Shown here: in pieces, positions 15,583-24,067 of the stretch | Layout of the letters: the number at the start of each line of letters is the position of its first letter | How positions within the stretch are numbered: position 1 is the first letter of the stretch | DNA from: Agarivorans sp. Alg241-V36 | GTDB lineage: Bacteria; Pseudomonadota; Gammaproteobacteria; Enterobacterales; Celerinatantimonadaceae | Length of the DNA stretch: 64,000 nt | Direction: 5' to 3' | Assembly: GCF_900537085.1 (NCBI RefSeq) | Contig: NZ_UNRE01000011.1 | Location: 8,379-72,378, forward strand | Translations under genes and position numbers: made by a program | Notes under the pieces: model-generated | Databases searched by the model: none | Told to the model about the DNA's origin: nothing | What the model saw: only the letters and a program-made list of their open reading frames with translations

Positions 15583-15637
15583 TATTTGAATTTGCCGTCT
15601 AGTTAGATTGAAACTTCATTTTGAAGAGAACTTAGAT

Positions 15638-15868
15638 ATGACCAAGATAAATTATTTAGCAGAAGCGCCTAAGGCCATGCAAGCTTTAATCGAACAAGAA
15701 GAGTATTTAAAAAGCCAATTTAGTCAGCATCCAAGTTTGGGCATTAAACTTTTAGAGTTGGTTAAGCTAAGAGTATCGCAGATAAACCAATGTGCCTTCT
15801 GTATTGATATGCATCGTAAAGGCGCGATTAAGGCAGGAGACAGTTGGCAACGCCTTAACTATACGTAA
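15638..15868 (+). pseudogene. AhpD-like alkylhydroperoxidase, truncated
   Basis: The 76 residues match the first half of carboxymuconolactone-decarboxylase/AhpD-type peroxidases. CAFC (Cys52, Cys55) and His59 are the redox pair and proton relay, and IKAGDSWQRLN is the usual continuation. Normal members have about 145 residues, but here the frame stops at once after QRLNYT and the next gene on the other strand begins 22 bases later. I conclude that the 3' half was deleted. The ATG at 15638 is chosen because it begins MTKINYLAEAPKAM, the family's N-terminus. Confidence 0.75.
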
Positions 15869-15890
15869 AATTGTTAACAGCGAAGCATGT

Positions 15891-16277
15891 TTAAGGTGTA
15901 AGTATTCCGCGCTCTTCAAACACTTGCTTGGCTACTAACATGCCGTTAATTGCGGCTGGAAAACCGGCATACACAGCCATTTGTAAAATCACCTCGGTAA
16001 TTTCTTTGGGACTACAGCCTACATTTAAAGCGCCATGGATATGAACCGCTAGTTGCGGAGCACAGTTGCCCATGGCGGTAAGTGCTGAGACTGTGGCTAT
16101 TTCTCGAGACTTAAGATCTAAGTCTTGGCGGCTGTATATGTCTCCAAAGGGAAACTCTATGGTGAACTTGGCGAGATCTGGACATATAGTGGCAAGGCTT
16201 TCTATTACTTTGTGACCCGCTTCGCCGTCTATTTCGCTTAGCTTGTCAAAACCGCGTTGGTATCGAGTTTGTTCCAT
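15891..16277 (-). CDS. Carboxymuconolactone decarboxylase family protein
   Basis: The 128-residue protein has the COG0599 pattern: RGFDKLSEIDGEAG near the start, LDLKSREIATVSALTAMG in the middle, and HIHGALNVGCSPKEITEVILQMAVYAGFPAAINGM at the end. It lacks the CxxC of AhpD, so it is nearer to PcaC-type decarboxylases or uncharacterised paralogues. No other protocatechuate genes are near, and the real substrate is unknown. It lies just upstream of, and on the same strand as, the LysR gene's 3' end (64-base gap), so the two may share a transcript. Confidence 0.8.
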   Translation of the reverse strand: MEQTRYQRGFDKLSEIDGEAGHKVIESLATICPDLAKFTIEFPFGDIYSRQDLDLKSREIATVSALTAMGNCAPQLAVHIHGALNVGCSPKEITEVILQMAVYAGFPAAINGMLVAKQVFEERGILTP

Positions 16278-16341
16278 GGTTTACTCCAATAACTTAATGT
16301 CTAAGCATTAGCCTAGACCTTGGAGCTAAGTCCAAGTCAAG

Positions 16342-17232
16342 CTAGAGTTTTAACTTGGGTTGGATAAAGTCGATAAAGGCGGTGATACGCCGAGCAACCG
16401 CAGACGATTTGTAATACACCGCATTAACTTGGCGACGATGGCTATCACTAAGTAAAAATGAATCTAGCACGGTAACGGCTTTGCCCTGGCTAATGTCTTG
16501 CTTGATCATAAAGCCTGACAAACACGCAATGCCGTTGCCCGCCAATACTAACTGACGAACGGTTTCCCCGTTGCTGGCTGTAACACTAGGTTGCAATGAG
16601 TCAAAGCCTTTCAAGGGCCAATGATTAAGCACTTTAGCGCCGCTAAAGCCGATTAGTTCGTGTTGATTAAGCTGGCTAACTGTTTGCGGTACACCACGTT
16701 TAGCTAAGTATTCTGGCGAGGCAACAATATGTAGTTCGCTAGCGCCAAGCGGGCGAGCATGTAAAGTTGAGTCAGTGAGCTTGCCAATGCGGATCGCCAG
16801 ATCGGTTTTTTTCTCAAGTAGATCGACAAAACCTTCGTTTGAGCTCAGCTCTAAATCGATGTCTGGGTAGGCTAGTTTAAATTCACCAATTAGCGGCACT
16901 AACTGATGCAATACAAAAGGGCTAGCTGCGTCTACCCGTAGGCGTCCTTTGGGCAGCTCTCCGCGAGAGATAATGTCTTCTTCGGCTTGTTGAATTTTGG
17001 CTAAACCAGCACGTACAGATTCTATAAACTGACGGCCCTCGTCGGTTTGCTCAATTCGCCGGGTAGTGCGGTTGAGAATGCTAATACCCAACTGCTTTTC
17101 TATTTTGCTTACCGCTCGTGACACTTTAGCCACTTGAATATCAAGCACATCTGCTGCTGCAGAGAAACCACCACAGTCGACGACTGCGATTAAAATTTCA
17201 AGATCGTCGGAACGGTTTTTTAGGCTAAACAT
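16342..17232 (-). CDS. LysR-family transcriptional regulator
   Basis: The 296-residue protein begins with a winged helix-turn-helix (DDLEILIAVVDCGGFSAAADVLDIQVAKVSRAVSKIEKQLG, residues about 8-48), followed by a periplasmic-binding-protein-like effector domain. It is of the LysR subgroup with VSRAVSKIE, common in regulators of transporters and oxidoreductases. It stands divergently to the MFS gene at 17434, with 201 bases between them, the usual layout for a LysR protein and its target. The decarboxylase gene downstream could be a second target. Confidence 0.9.
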   Translation of the reverse strand: MFSLKNRSDDLEILIAVVDCGGFSAAADVLDIQVAKVSRAVSKIEKQLGISILNRTTRRIEQTDEGRQFIESVRAGLAKIQQAEEDIISRGELPKGRLRVDAASPFVLHQLVPLIGEFKLAYPDIDLELSSNEGFVDLLEKKTDLAIRIGKLTDSTLHARPLGASELHIVASPEYLAKRGVPQTVSQLNQHELIGFSGAKVLNHWPLKGFDSLQPSVTASNGETVRQLVLAGNGIACLSGFMIKQDISQGKAVTVLDSFLLSDSHRRQVNAVYYKSSAVARRITAFIDFIQPKLKL

Positions 17233-17331
17233 TAGTTAATCTACCTAGTGAAACAACAAAAGTATTCACCTAATACTAGTGGTTTTTAGAATAGTTGTCT
17301 CAATGTATTGGACTTATTGCTTACATTTTTT

Positions 17332-17346
17332 ACAAAAGTATTTTGT
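17332..17346. promoter_or_regulatory. Candidate LysR operator
   Basis: ACAAAA-GTA-TTTTGT is a perfect inverted repeat, and its left part ACAAAAGTATT recurs at 17256-17266. Both are between the LysR gene and its divergent neighbour, as expected for LysR recognition and activation sites. Confidence 0.4.
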
Positions 17347-17433
17347 AGAAGCTACTGTTTTTAACAAAGGTTGTCTCGCTAATAATGGCCGCCATCAGGT
17401 TGCTGCTGCAACTATCAATGGATTACGAGAGAG

Positions 17434-18633
17434 ATGATTATGCCTTTAGCTTTATTCGCACTTACTTTAAGTGCTTTTGCCATTGGAACCACCGAGTTTG
17501 TGATAGTGGGTTTAATTCCGACTATGGCGCAAGACTTAGCGGTTTCTTTACCTTCTGCCGGTTTGTTAGTGAGTTTATACGCTTTAGGTGTTGCGGTTGG
17601 CGCACCTGTCTTAACCGCGCTCACCGGCAAGTGGCCAAGAAAACAAGTGTTGTTAGCGGTAATGAGCTTGTTTGTAGCGGGTAACTTGCTGGCTTGGCAA
17701 GCACCTAGTTACGAAACCTTAGTTGGTGCGCGAATACTCACTGGACTCGCTCACGGCGTGTTCTTTTCTATTGGCTCCACCATTGCCACTGGCTTAGTAG
17801 CCAAAGAAAAGGCCGCCAGCGCCATCGCGATTATGTTTACCGGACTTACCGTTGCTTTAGTTACCGGTGTGCCTTTAGGTACTTATATCGGCCAAAACTT
17901 TGGTTGGGAAACCACCTTTTTAGTGGTGGCTATGTTGGGCTTAATTGCGCTTATCGGTAGCGCACTATTAGTACCTAGCAATTTAAAGCAATCACCGGCT
18001 ACCAAGATTAGCGAGCAAGTTAAAGTACTCACCGAACCACGTTTACTGCTGGTATATGCGATTACCGCAATTGGTTACGGCGGCTCATTTACCGCATTCA
18101 CCTTTCTAGCGTCAATTTTGCAAGATGTGAGCGGGTTTAACGCCAATGCCATTAGCTTAATTATGTTGGTTTATGGGGTATCTGTAGCCTTTGGCAATAT
18201 TTGGGGTGGTAAAATGGCCGACCGTTTAGGGCCAACAAAAGCACTTTCTTGGATTTTCTTAGGTTTAGCCTCGGTACTGTTGGTATTCAATTTTACTGCG
18301 GTAAATCCAATTGCAGCGGTATTAACCATTTTGGTGTGGGGCGCATTTGCCTTTGGTAATGTACCTGGCTTGCAAGTATATGTGGTGAAACTAGCTGAAC
18401 AGCATACCCCAAATGCAGTGGATGTTGCCTCTGGTTTAAACATTGCCGCATTTAACGTGGGCATCGCAATTGGCGCGTGGGGCGGCGGCATGATTGTAGC
18501 TAACGCGGGTGTGGAACATACGCCGTGGGCAGGTGCAGTTATCGTATTAGGCGCTTTATTGCTAACCCGCTTAAGCGCGGCTTTAGACAAAAAGTCGACT
18601 GTTAGCGAAACCCAGGTGTGCCAAGCAGCTTAA
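17434..18633 (+). CDS. MFS transporter, DHA1/AraJ type
   Basis: The 399-residue protein has twelve predicted membrane segments and begins MIMPLALFALTLSAFAIGTTEFVIVGLIPTMAQ, the signature of the AraJ/YdhP/NepI drug or sugar exporter group. The motif-A-like GKWPRKQVLLAVMSLFVAGN is present in loop 2-3. It should act at the inner membrane as a proton antiporter. The substrate is unknown. It is likely regulated by the divergent LysR protein. GAGAGA precedes the ATG. Confidence 0.9.
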   Translation: MIMPLALFALTLSAFAIGTTEFVIVGLIPTMAQDLAVSLPSAGLLVSLYALGVAVGAPVLTALTGKWPRKQVLLAVMSLFVAGNLLAWQAPSYETLVGARILTGLAHGVFFSIGSTIATGLVAKEKAASAIAIMFTGLTVALVTGVPLGTYIGQNFGWETTFLVVAMLGLIALIGSALLVPSNLKQSPATKISEQVKVLTEPRLLLVYAITAIGYGGSFTAFTFLASILQDVSGFNANAISLIMLVYGVSVAFGNIWGGKMADRLGPTKALSWIFLGLASVLLVFNFTAVNPIAAVLTILVWGAFAFGNVPGLQVYVVKLAEQHTPNAVDVASGLNIAAFNVGIAIGAWGGGMIVANAGVEHTPWAGAVIVLGALLLTRLSAALDKKSTVSETQVCQAA

Positions 18634-18671
18634 GCGAACTTGATTAGGCCGCTTAGTAAGGCCAGTTATAT

Positions 18672-18696
18672 TGCCGCTCACTTAATGTGAACGGCA
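18672..18696 (+). terminator. Probable terminator after the MFS gene
   Basis: TGCCGCTCAC pairs with GTGAACGGCA (one mismatch) across a 5-base loop; a short T-rich tract (TTATTGTTTT) follows. Confidence 0.55.
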
Positions 18697-18907
18697 TTAT
18701 TGTTTTAGTCAGGCTTTTATCTTCGTAACCTGAAAATAAAGCTTACTTAAACTCGGGGCCTTACCTATACATTTTCTCAATATTGAAAAATAGTTGGGCT
18801 TTGTTGAAATAGAAGCTAGTGATTGTAGGTCTTTGTTTGGCGTGAAGAAGTACTAAAGTGCTTAGTTCGACTACGCTTAAACAAGATCCAAAATCAGGGA
18901 GTTAGCT

Positions 18908-19378
18908 TTGAAAAAGCACATACCACTTATTCTATCTATTTACGTTGCCTTTGTTTTTTTACAATCTTTATTCTTTAAGTTTGCCGGTTGGTTTGGCAGT
19001 CCAGCAGACATTACTGTGTATATTTTTGATACCGTTGGGCAGTGGTTGCGCGATGGCTTGGGTTTGAATCTTATTGGCGATTTGTTTGGCCAATATGGAG
19101 AAACCGTTATTGGATTAGCCGAATTAGTGGCGAGTATTCTTATACTGCGTAAAGTAACGCGTTTTTACGGAGCACTGATTGGTTTAGGTGTGATGTCTGG
19201 CGCTATATTTTTTCACATTTTTACCCCGCTTGGCCTGTTCCCATATACCGACTTAAGCTGTTTGCAAGAAGGCTGCCCTAGAGAGTATCCCTTGTTCTTT
19301 ATGGCGATTGGAGTATGGCTAAGCTGTGCCTATCTACTCTATCTAGACCGCAGCAAAGTACTTGGCAAAGCGGAGTAA
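18908..19378 (+). CDS. Four-helix membrane protein, DoxX-like
   Basis: The 156-residue protein has four hydrophobic segments (about 6-26, 70-88, 90-112, 130-148) and the LQSLFFKFAGW start and late FFHIFTPLG pattern of DoxX-like or MauE-like quinone-associated membrane proteins. The TTG at 18908 is the likely start, as AGGGAG stands seven bases before it. A cysteine pair (LSCLQEGCPRE) between helices three and four could be redox-active. A strong terminator follows. Function unknown. Confidence 0.6.
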   Translation: MKKHIPLILSIYVAFVFLQSLFFKFAGWFGSPADITVYIFDTVGQWLRDGLGLNLIGDLFGQYGETVIGLAELVASILILRKVTRFYGALIGLGVMSGAIFFHIFTPLGLFPYTDLSCLQEGCPREYPLFFMAIGVWLSCAYLLYLDRSKVLGKAE

Positions 19379-19389
19379 TACCGAACTAT

Positions 19390-19419
19390 AAAAAAGGCAC
19401 CAGATTTGGTGCCTTTTTT
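19390..19419. terminator. Bidirectional terminator
   Basis: AAAAAAGGCACC pairs with GGTGCCTTTTTT over a 6-base loop. It lies between two convergent genes (DoxX-like and metallo-hydrolase). Confidence 0.92.
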
Positions 19420-19421
19420 AT

Positions 19422-20051
19422 TTAGCGGGTGTAGCCGTTAAATTCTTTTTCGTGGCCGATAGTCGACATAGGGCCATGTCCGGGTAAAAACTGATAGGCA
19501 TCATCAAGTGTATAAAGTTGGGTTTTGATGGCGTTGATCAGAGTAGGGTGGTCGCCTTTGGGGAAATCTGTTCTACCAATCGAGCCGTTAAACAATACAT
19601 CGCCAACAATCGCCAGTTGGTTGTCGTGGTCGACAAACACTACATGACCAGGAGTGTGTCCAGGGCAGTGGCGCACTTCTAGTTTTAACTCACCTACTTC
19701 AATCACTTCACCGTGTTCTAACCATTGATCAGGGGTAAAGCTAGCCACTTCTGGAAAACCAAACATTTGGCATTGCATGGCCATTTTGCTTATCCAGAAA
19801 TCATCATCTTTATGTGGGCCAATCAGCGGCACTTGATAGCGTTGCTGAATAATGCTGCTTGCGCCTACGTGGTCTAAGTGACCATGGGTTAGCAGAATTT
19901 TTGTTACTTCAACACCAGCCTTTTCTACCGCTGCTTGAATCAATTGCGGATCACCACCTGGATCGACAATCGCAGCTTGTTTGCTTTCATCACACCAAAT
20001 AAGGGTGCAATTTTGTTGAAACGGAGTAACGGGAATAATTTGGTAAGCCAT
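19422..20051 (-). CDS. MBL-fold hydrolase, glyoxalase II-like (YcbL group)
   Basis: The 209-residue protein has the full metallo-beta-lactamase metal set: THGHLDH (His56, His58, Asp60, His61), HCPGHTPGH, the bridging Asp in AIVGDVLF, and the final GHG. The two zinc or iron ions hydrolyse thioesters; the YcbL group is related to glyoxalase II but smaller. It is cytoplasmic. GRTDFPKGD after the bridging Asp is typical. The stop is three bases from the end of the shared terminator. Confidence 0.88.
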   Translation of the reverse strand: MAYQIIPVTPFQQNCTLIWCDESKQAAIVDPGGDPQLIQAAVEKAGVEVTKILLTHGHLDHVGASSIIQQRYQVPLIGPHKDDDFWISKMAMQCQMFGFPEVASFTPDQWLEHGEVIEVGELKLEVRHCPGHTPGHVVFVDHDNQLAIVGDVLFNGSIGRTDFPKGDHPTLINAIKTQLYTLDDAYQFLPGHGPMSTIGHEKEFNGYTR

Positions 20052-20186
20052 CTTAGTTAACTCTTATTGATTACAAGCCTAGTGTACGTATGTAGATGAA
20101 ATTTTCTATAGTTTGTAATAACTAAGGCACCAATTAAAGTGGCTTATGTTTATAATGGAAATAAGCCCAACAGATTGGAGAATCAC

Positions 20187-20603
20187 TTGAATATCAAAGA
20201 TATTATGCAAACTCGAGTTGTTACCGTAGGCATGGATCAGCGGCTATTCGATATAAAAGACATTTTTGATAATGTGAGTTTTCATCACTTAGTGGTACTT
20301 GATGATGAAGACGCCGTAGTTGGCGTTCTTACTGAGTCAGATTTGTTAGCCTCACTTAGCCCCTATTTGGGGAAAGCGGCAGAAAGCCAACGCGACGTAC
20401 ATACCTTAACCCAGCGAGTTCATCATGTTATGACTCGCCAGCCTTTGTGTTGTGACCCTACTACCAGCATTAGCGATGCCGGCCGTAACTTGGTGGATAA
20501 AGGTATTAGCTGTTTGCCGGTAATTGATGAGCATCGCAAATTGTTGGGCTTAGTCACTTGGAGAGATGTTCTCGCTTGCCTATTAGTTAATAACGACAAC
20601 TAA
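20187..20603 (+). CDS. CBS-domain-pair protein
   Basis: The protein consists almost only of two CBS repeats: NIKDIMQTRVVTVGMDQRL to VVGVLTESDLLASL, and HHVMTRQPLCCDPTTSISDAG to LLGLVTWRDVLACL. CBS pairs bind adenosyl nucleotides and act as sensors. I prefer TTG at 20187 (GGAG six bases before it; the protein then begins MNIKDIMQ as most relatives do). GTG at 20139 would add 16 residues. The stop is two bases before the ATG of cobyric acid synthase, so the two are surely co-transcribed. A role in sensing nucleotides for cobamide salvage is an inference. Confidence 0.75.
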   Translation: MNIKDIMQTRVVTVGMDQRLFDIKDIFDNVSFHHLVVLDDEDAVVGVLTESDLLASLSPYLGKAAESQRDVHTLTQRVHHVMTRQPLCCDPTTSISDAGRNLVDKGISCLPVIDEHRKLLGLVTWRDVLACLLVNNDN

Positions 20604-20605
20604 CA

Positions 20606-22039
20606 ATGACAAGTACTCCTCTTAACCCGCCTGTGATGTTTATGGGCTGTACCAGTGATGCGGGTAAATCCTTGGTTTGTGCCTTGTTTTGCCGCCACTT
20701 AACTAATGCAGGTTTAAACGTTGCGCCGTTTAAAGCGCAAAACATGAGTAACAATGCAGCGGTAACTCAACAAGGCGGGGAAATCGGCCGCGCTCAATAT
20801 CTGCAAGCCATTGCCGCAAAGCAAACACCAAGCATTGATATGAATCCGGTGTTGTTAAAACCACATAGCGAAAAAGGCGCTCAGGTAGTGGTGAATGGTG
20901 AAGTAAGCCATGAGCTGTTAGCTAAAGACTGGCACCAACGAAAATCGGTTCTTTGGCCAGCAGTAACTGCTAGCTTGGCTCGCTTGCAACAGGATTATTC
21001 GCAACTGGTGATTGAGGGAGCCGGAAGCCCAGCCGAAGTTAATCTGCGTAAAAGTGATATTGTAAATATGGAAGTGGCCTTGCACTGCCAAGCCTCGGTT
21101 TACCTTATTGCTGATATCGACCGCGGCGGTGCCTATGCGCACTTGCTAGGAACATGGATGTGTTTAAGCGCAGAAGAGCAAAAGCTTGTAAAAGGTTTTG
21201 TGCTAAACAAGTTTCGTGGTGAGCAGGCTTTATTGCACGATGCCAATGTGTGGTTAGAAGAGAAAACCGGCATACCGATAGTGGCAGTTATTCCCTGGAC
21301 CGAGCACCAACTACCCGAAGAAGACAACTTTTTTCACCGCAGTGTTTGGCAACCCAATTGTTTGAATATTGCGCTAATTGTTTATCCTTATGCCAGCAAC
21401 TTAGATGAGTTTGATCCTTTGGTGTATCAACAAGGGGTGAATGTTGTTCCGCTCCGAGAACACCAAGATTTAAGTCACTTTGATGCGATTATTTTACCTG
21501 GCTCCAAACATGTTGCCGCTAGTCGCAAGCACTTGGCAAAAACCGGTTTAGACCAGCAAATCATTAACGCTGCAAAACAAGGCGTTCGAGTAACTGGTAT
21601 TTGCGGAGGATTACAAATTCTTGGGGAACACAATCTTGATCCGAACTCTGTAGAAGGTGAAGCATTTAAGGGCTTATCGCTACTTCCCCTTACTACAACA
21701 TACTCCAGCTTAAAAACTACAGTTCAACGTAGTATTGATTTTGGCGATGAAACAATACAGTGCTATGAAATTCATCACGGGCAAACTCAGTGTTCAGCCC
21801 AGTTAGATAGCTTTGTTGAGCAAGCAACTGGTTGGCAGCTAGACAACGTGCAAGGATCCTATCTGCATGATTTGTTTACTAATCGAAAGGTTTGCCAAGA
21901 CTGGCTAGAAAGCCTTGGTTGGCAAGGGAAGTGCGAAGACTGGAATCAGGTACTAGATAATGAACTAGACAGGCTATGTGACAAGTTAAGCTTGCCACTT
22001 AGCCAGCTATCCGAACAGCTAGGCTTAACCAAGCCTTAG
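20606..22039 (+). CDS. cobQ: Cobyric acid synthase
   Basis: The 477-residue enzyme makes the four glutamine-dependent amidations of adenosylcobyrinic a,c-diamide to adenosylcobyric acid. The N-terminal half is the ATP-binding dethiobiotin-synthetase-like domain (MFMGCTSDAGKSLVCALFCRHL, FKAQNMSNNAAV). The C-terminal half is a class-I glutaminase domain with the Cys nucleophile in VTGICGGLQILG and a late ETIQCYEIHHGQT region. Size is normal. No other corrin genes are near; with a CBS protein as the only partner this may serve salvage of partly built cobamides. No cobalamin riboswitch was seen upstream. Confidence 0.92.
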   Translation: MTSTPLNPPVMFMGCTSDAGKSLVCALFCRHLTNAGLNVAPFKAQNMSNNAAVTQQGGEIGRAQYLQAIAAKQTPSIDMNPVLLKPHSEKGAQVVVNGEVSHELLAKDWHQRKSVLWPAVTASLARLQQDYSQLVIEGAGSPAEVNLRKSDIVNMEVALHCQASVYLIADIDRGGAYAHLLGTWMCLSAEEQKLVKGFVLNKFRGEQALLHDANVWLEEKTGIPIVAVIPWTEHQLPEEDNFFHRSVWQPNCLNIALIVYPYASNLDEFDPLVYQQGVNVVPLREHQDLSHFDAIILPGSKHVAASRKHLAKTGLDQQIINAAKQGVRVTGICGGLQILGEHNLDPNSVEGEAFKGLSLLPLTTTYSSLKTTVQRSIDFGDETIQCYEIHHGQTQCSAQLDSFVEQATGWQLDNVQGSYLHDLFTNRKVCQDWLESLGWQGKCEDWNQVLDNELDRLCDKLSLPLSQLSEQLGLTKP

Positions 22040-22050
22040 TTTGAAAACCT

Positions 22051-23013
22051 TTAGTTTACCCAGCCTTGTTCACGGTAGTAACGCAGGGCGCCAGGGTGAA
22101 GTGGGGCGCTTAGATTAGTATTGATCATTTGTTCTACATTGAGTTCTGCAAGAGCAGGGTGCAAAGAACGAAGCGTATTCAAGTTTTCAAAAATTGCCGC
22201 AACAAAGTTATATACGGTTTGTTCCGACAGTTGCTTATCGGCTACTAAGGTTGCACTTACACCAATCGACGATACATCGCTAGGGTTGCCATGGTAGGTG
22301 CCCCCTTTAATGGTGACAGGTGAAAAGTATTCGTACTTGTCAGCCAAAGCCATAATGGTTTTTTTCGATAAACTCAGTAAATTAGACTCACACATTGTGG
22401 TTGCGCGGGTAATCGAAGTATTGGGGTGGCCGACTACGTAGATGATTGCATCGGTTTTGTCTCCACATAAGGCACGACTTTGCTCGTCTGGCTTGAGGTT
22501 AGTAATTTTAGAAAAGTCAGACTCTTGCCAATTTAATTGCTGCATCACCACTTGCATAGTGGAATATTGGCCAGAACCCACTGGACCTAAGTTAATAGCA
22601 TGGCCTTTTAGTTCATCAATTTGCTTAACATCTAAATCGGCATTTACCAATACAGTTAAGGCTTCTGAATAAAGGGAAAGCAGTGAGCGTAGTTCGCTAT
22701 ATGGACCTTGTTCACTAAATTCACCAGCTCCTTGGTAGGCTTGCCAATGAACGTCTGACTGAACGATGGCTAAGTCAATGTCGCCACTTTGTAATGCTTC
22801 AATATTGTCGCTAGATCCACCAGAGCTTTCTGCAGTACAGCTTAATTTTCGGTGTTCGTTGCTTTGTTCAAGAAGTCGGCATAACGCGTTGCCAGTTGGG
22901 TAATAAACACCGCTTACGTTACCAGTGCCTACAAATAAGTACTCATTGCTATGCGCAAGGTTTGCGTTGATCGCCAGTGCAGCAGTCAACAAATATAGAG
23001 AAAATCGTGTCAT
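22051..23013 (-). CDS. TAXI-family TRAP transporter solute-binding protein
   Basis: The 320-residue protein has a signal peptide (MTRFSLYLLTAALAINANLAHS) and the TAXI signature LFVGTGNVSGVYYPTGNALCRLL, then SGGSSDNIEALQSGDIDLAIVQSD. Such periplasmic proteins catch a small acid, often glutamate or a dicarboxylate, for a TRAP permease. No TRAP membrane gene is adjacent, so it is an orphan here. ATG 23013 is favoured over the TTG at 23025 because GGGTGA precedes it by five bases. It converges with cobQ with only 11 bases between stops. Confidence 0.85.
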   Translation of the reverse strand: MTRFSLYLLTAALAINANLAHSNEYLFVGTGNVSGVYYPTGNALCRLLEQSNEHRKLSCTAESSGGSSDNIEALQSGDIDLAIVQSDVHWQAYQGAGEFSEQGPYSELRSLLSLYSEALTVLVNADLDVKQIDELKGHAINLGPVGSGQYSTMQVVMQQLNWQESDFSKITNLKPDEQSRALCGDKTDAIIYVVGHPNTSITRATTMCESNLLSLSKKTIMALADKYEYFSPVTIKGGTYHGNPSDVSSIGVSATLVADKQLSEQTVYNFVAAIFENLNTLRSLHPALAELNVEQMINTNLSAPLHPGALRYYREQGWVN

Positions 23014-23292
23014 CTTATCACCCAAAAATGTCTTCTTTCCTTAGAATAACCTAGCCAATATACACAGTTATTTAGTAAAACGCTTGTTCGGGCGGCTAAG
23101 TTGTGAGCTGGAAAACCTTTGATTTTTCTTGTTGTTAAACTATTTAAAGGCAAAAATGACTGGGTTTAGAGTAAAAGCACAGATATTTTGGCCGAATATT
23201 TTTGATCTAGTTAAACAAAGCGCTGTTTATGTTTCGTTTAGTCCCTCGTTGCCTGACAATAATCCGTTATAATCATTTCAAGTTATTTATCT

Positions 23293-24066
23293 ATGGTTAG
23301 TTGCTTGGCTTTATTACCTCCCTCTCAATATACATTAGAAATTTGTTGTTATAGTGAAGATGACATTATAAGTGCCATTCAAGGCGGCGCTACACGTATC
23401 GAGTTATGCGCAGGCCAGCGTGATGGTGGCACCACACCAAGCTATGGCGCATTACTGCAGGCGAGTAAACACCTGTCAAAAATAGACATAGTGGTGATGA
23501 TCCGCCCGCGTGGTGGGGACTTTTGTTATACCCGCAGTGAGCTTCAACAGATGGTCGAAGACATTAAGCTAGTTGAGCAGTTGGGTTTTAAAGGAGTGGT
23601 ATTTGGGGCACTAACGGAGCAAGCTTCAGTTGATCTCGATGCCTGTAAGTTGCTTATTGCAGCCGCAAATAACCTAGTGAGCACTTTTCATCGAGCCTTT
23701 GACTGTACAGCTAATCCTACTATTGCCGCAAAGCAACTCAGTGATTTAGGCATAGATAGAGTGTTAAGCTCAGGACAAAAGAACCACATTGAGCAGGGTT
23801 TAACATTGCTACTAGCCCTACAGCAACAGCATCAAAATATAGAATGGATCGTCGCGGGCGGGGTTCGTGCTCACAACCTAGCCATGCTTAAAAAGCAGGG
23901 AGTAAAGCACTTTCACAGTGCCGCCTCTGAGCCGTTAATTAGCAAATTTGATACCCGCTATGCCTTGGCAATGGCCGCAGATAAGGATCCACAATTGGAA
24001 TTGCAGCGCGCACAAGTCTCTCAACAGGAAGTCAGCGCCATGGCCTTGGCTTTAGAGCGTAATTAA
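23293..24066 (+). CDS. cutC: CutC-family copper homeostasis protein
   Basis: The 257-residue TIM-barrel protein is recognised from LEICCYS near the start, GGATRIELCAGQRDGGTTPS, VMIRPRGGDFCYTRSEL, FHRAFDCTANP and VLSSGQK. CutC was linked to copper handling, though its catalytic role is doubtful. It is cytoplasmic. The start at 23293 lies 12 residues ahead of the conserved LEICC; a weak ribosome site makes the exact start uncertain. It ends one base before the membrane glycerophosphodiesterase gene, so the two form an operon. Confidence 0.88.
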   Translation: MVSCLALLPPSQYTLEICCYSEDDIISAIQGGATRIELCAGQRDGGTTPSYGALLQASKHLSKIDIVVMIRPRGGDFCYTRSELQQMVEDIKLVEQLGFKGVVFGALTEQASVDLDACKLLIAAANNLVSTFHRAFDCTANPTIAAKQLSDLGIDRVLSSGQKNHIEQGLTLLLALQQQHQNIEWIVAGGVRAHNLAMLKKQGVKHFHSAASEPLISKFDTRYALAMAADKDPQLELQRAQVSQQEVSAMALALERN

Positions 24067-24067
24067 C

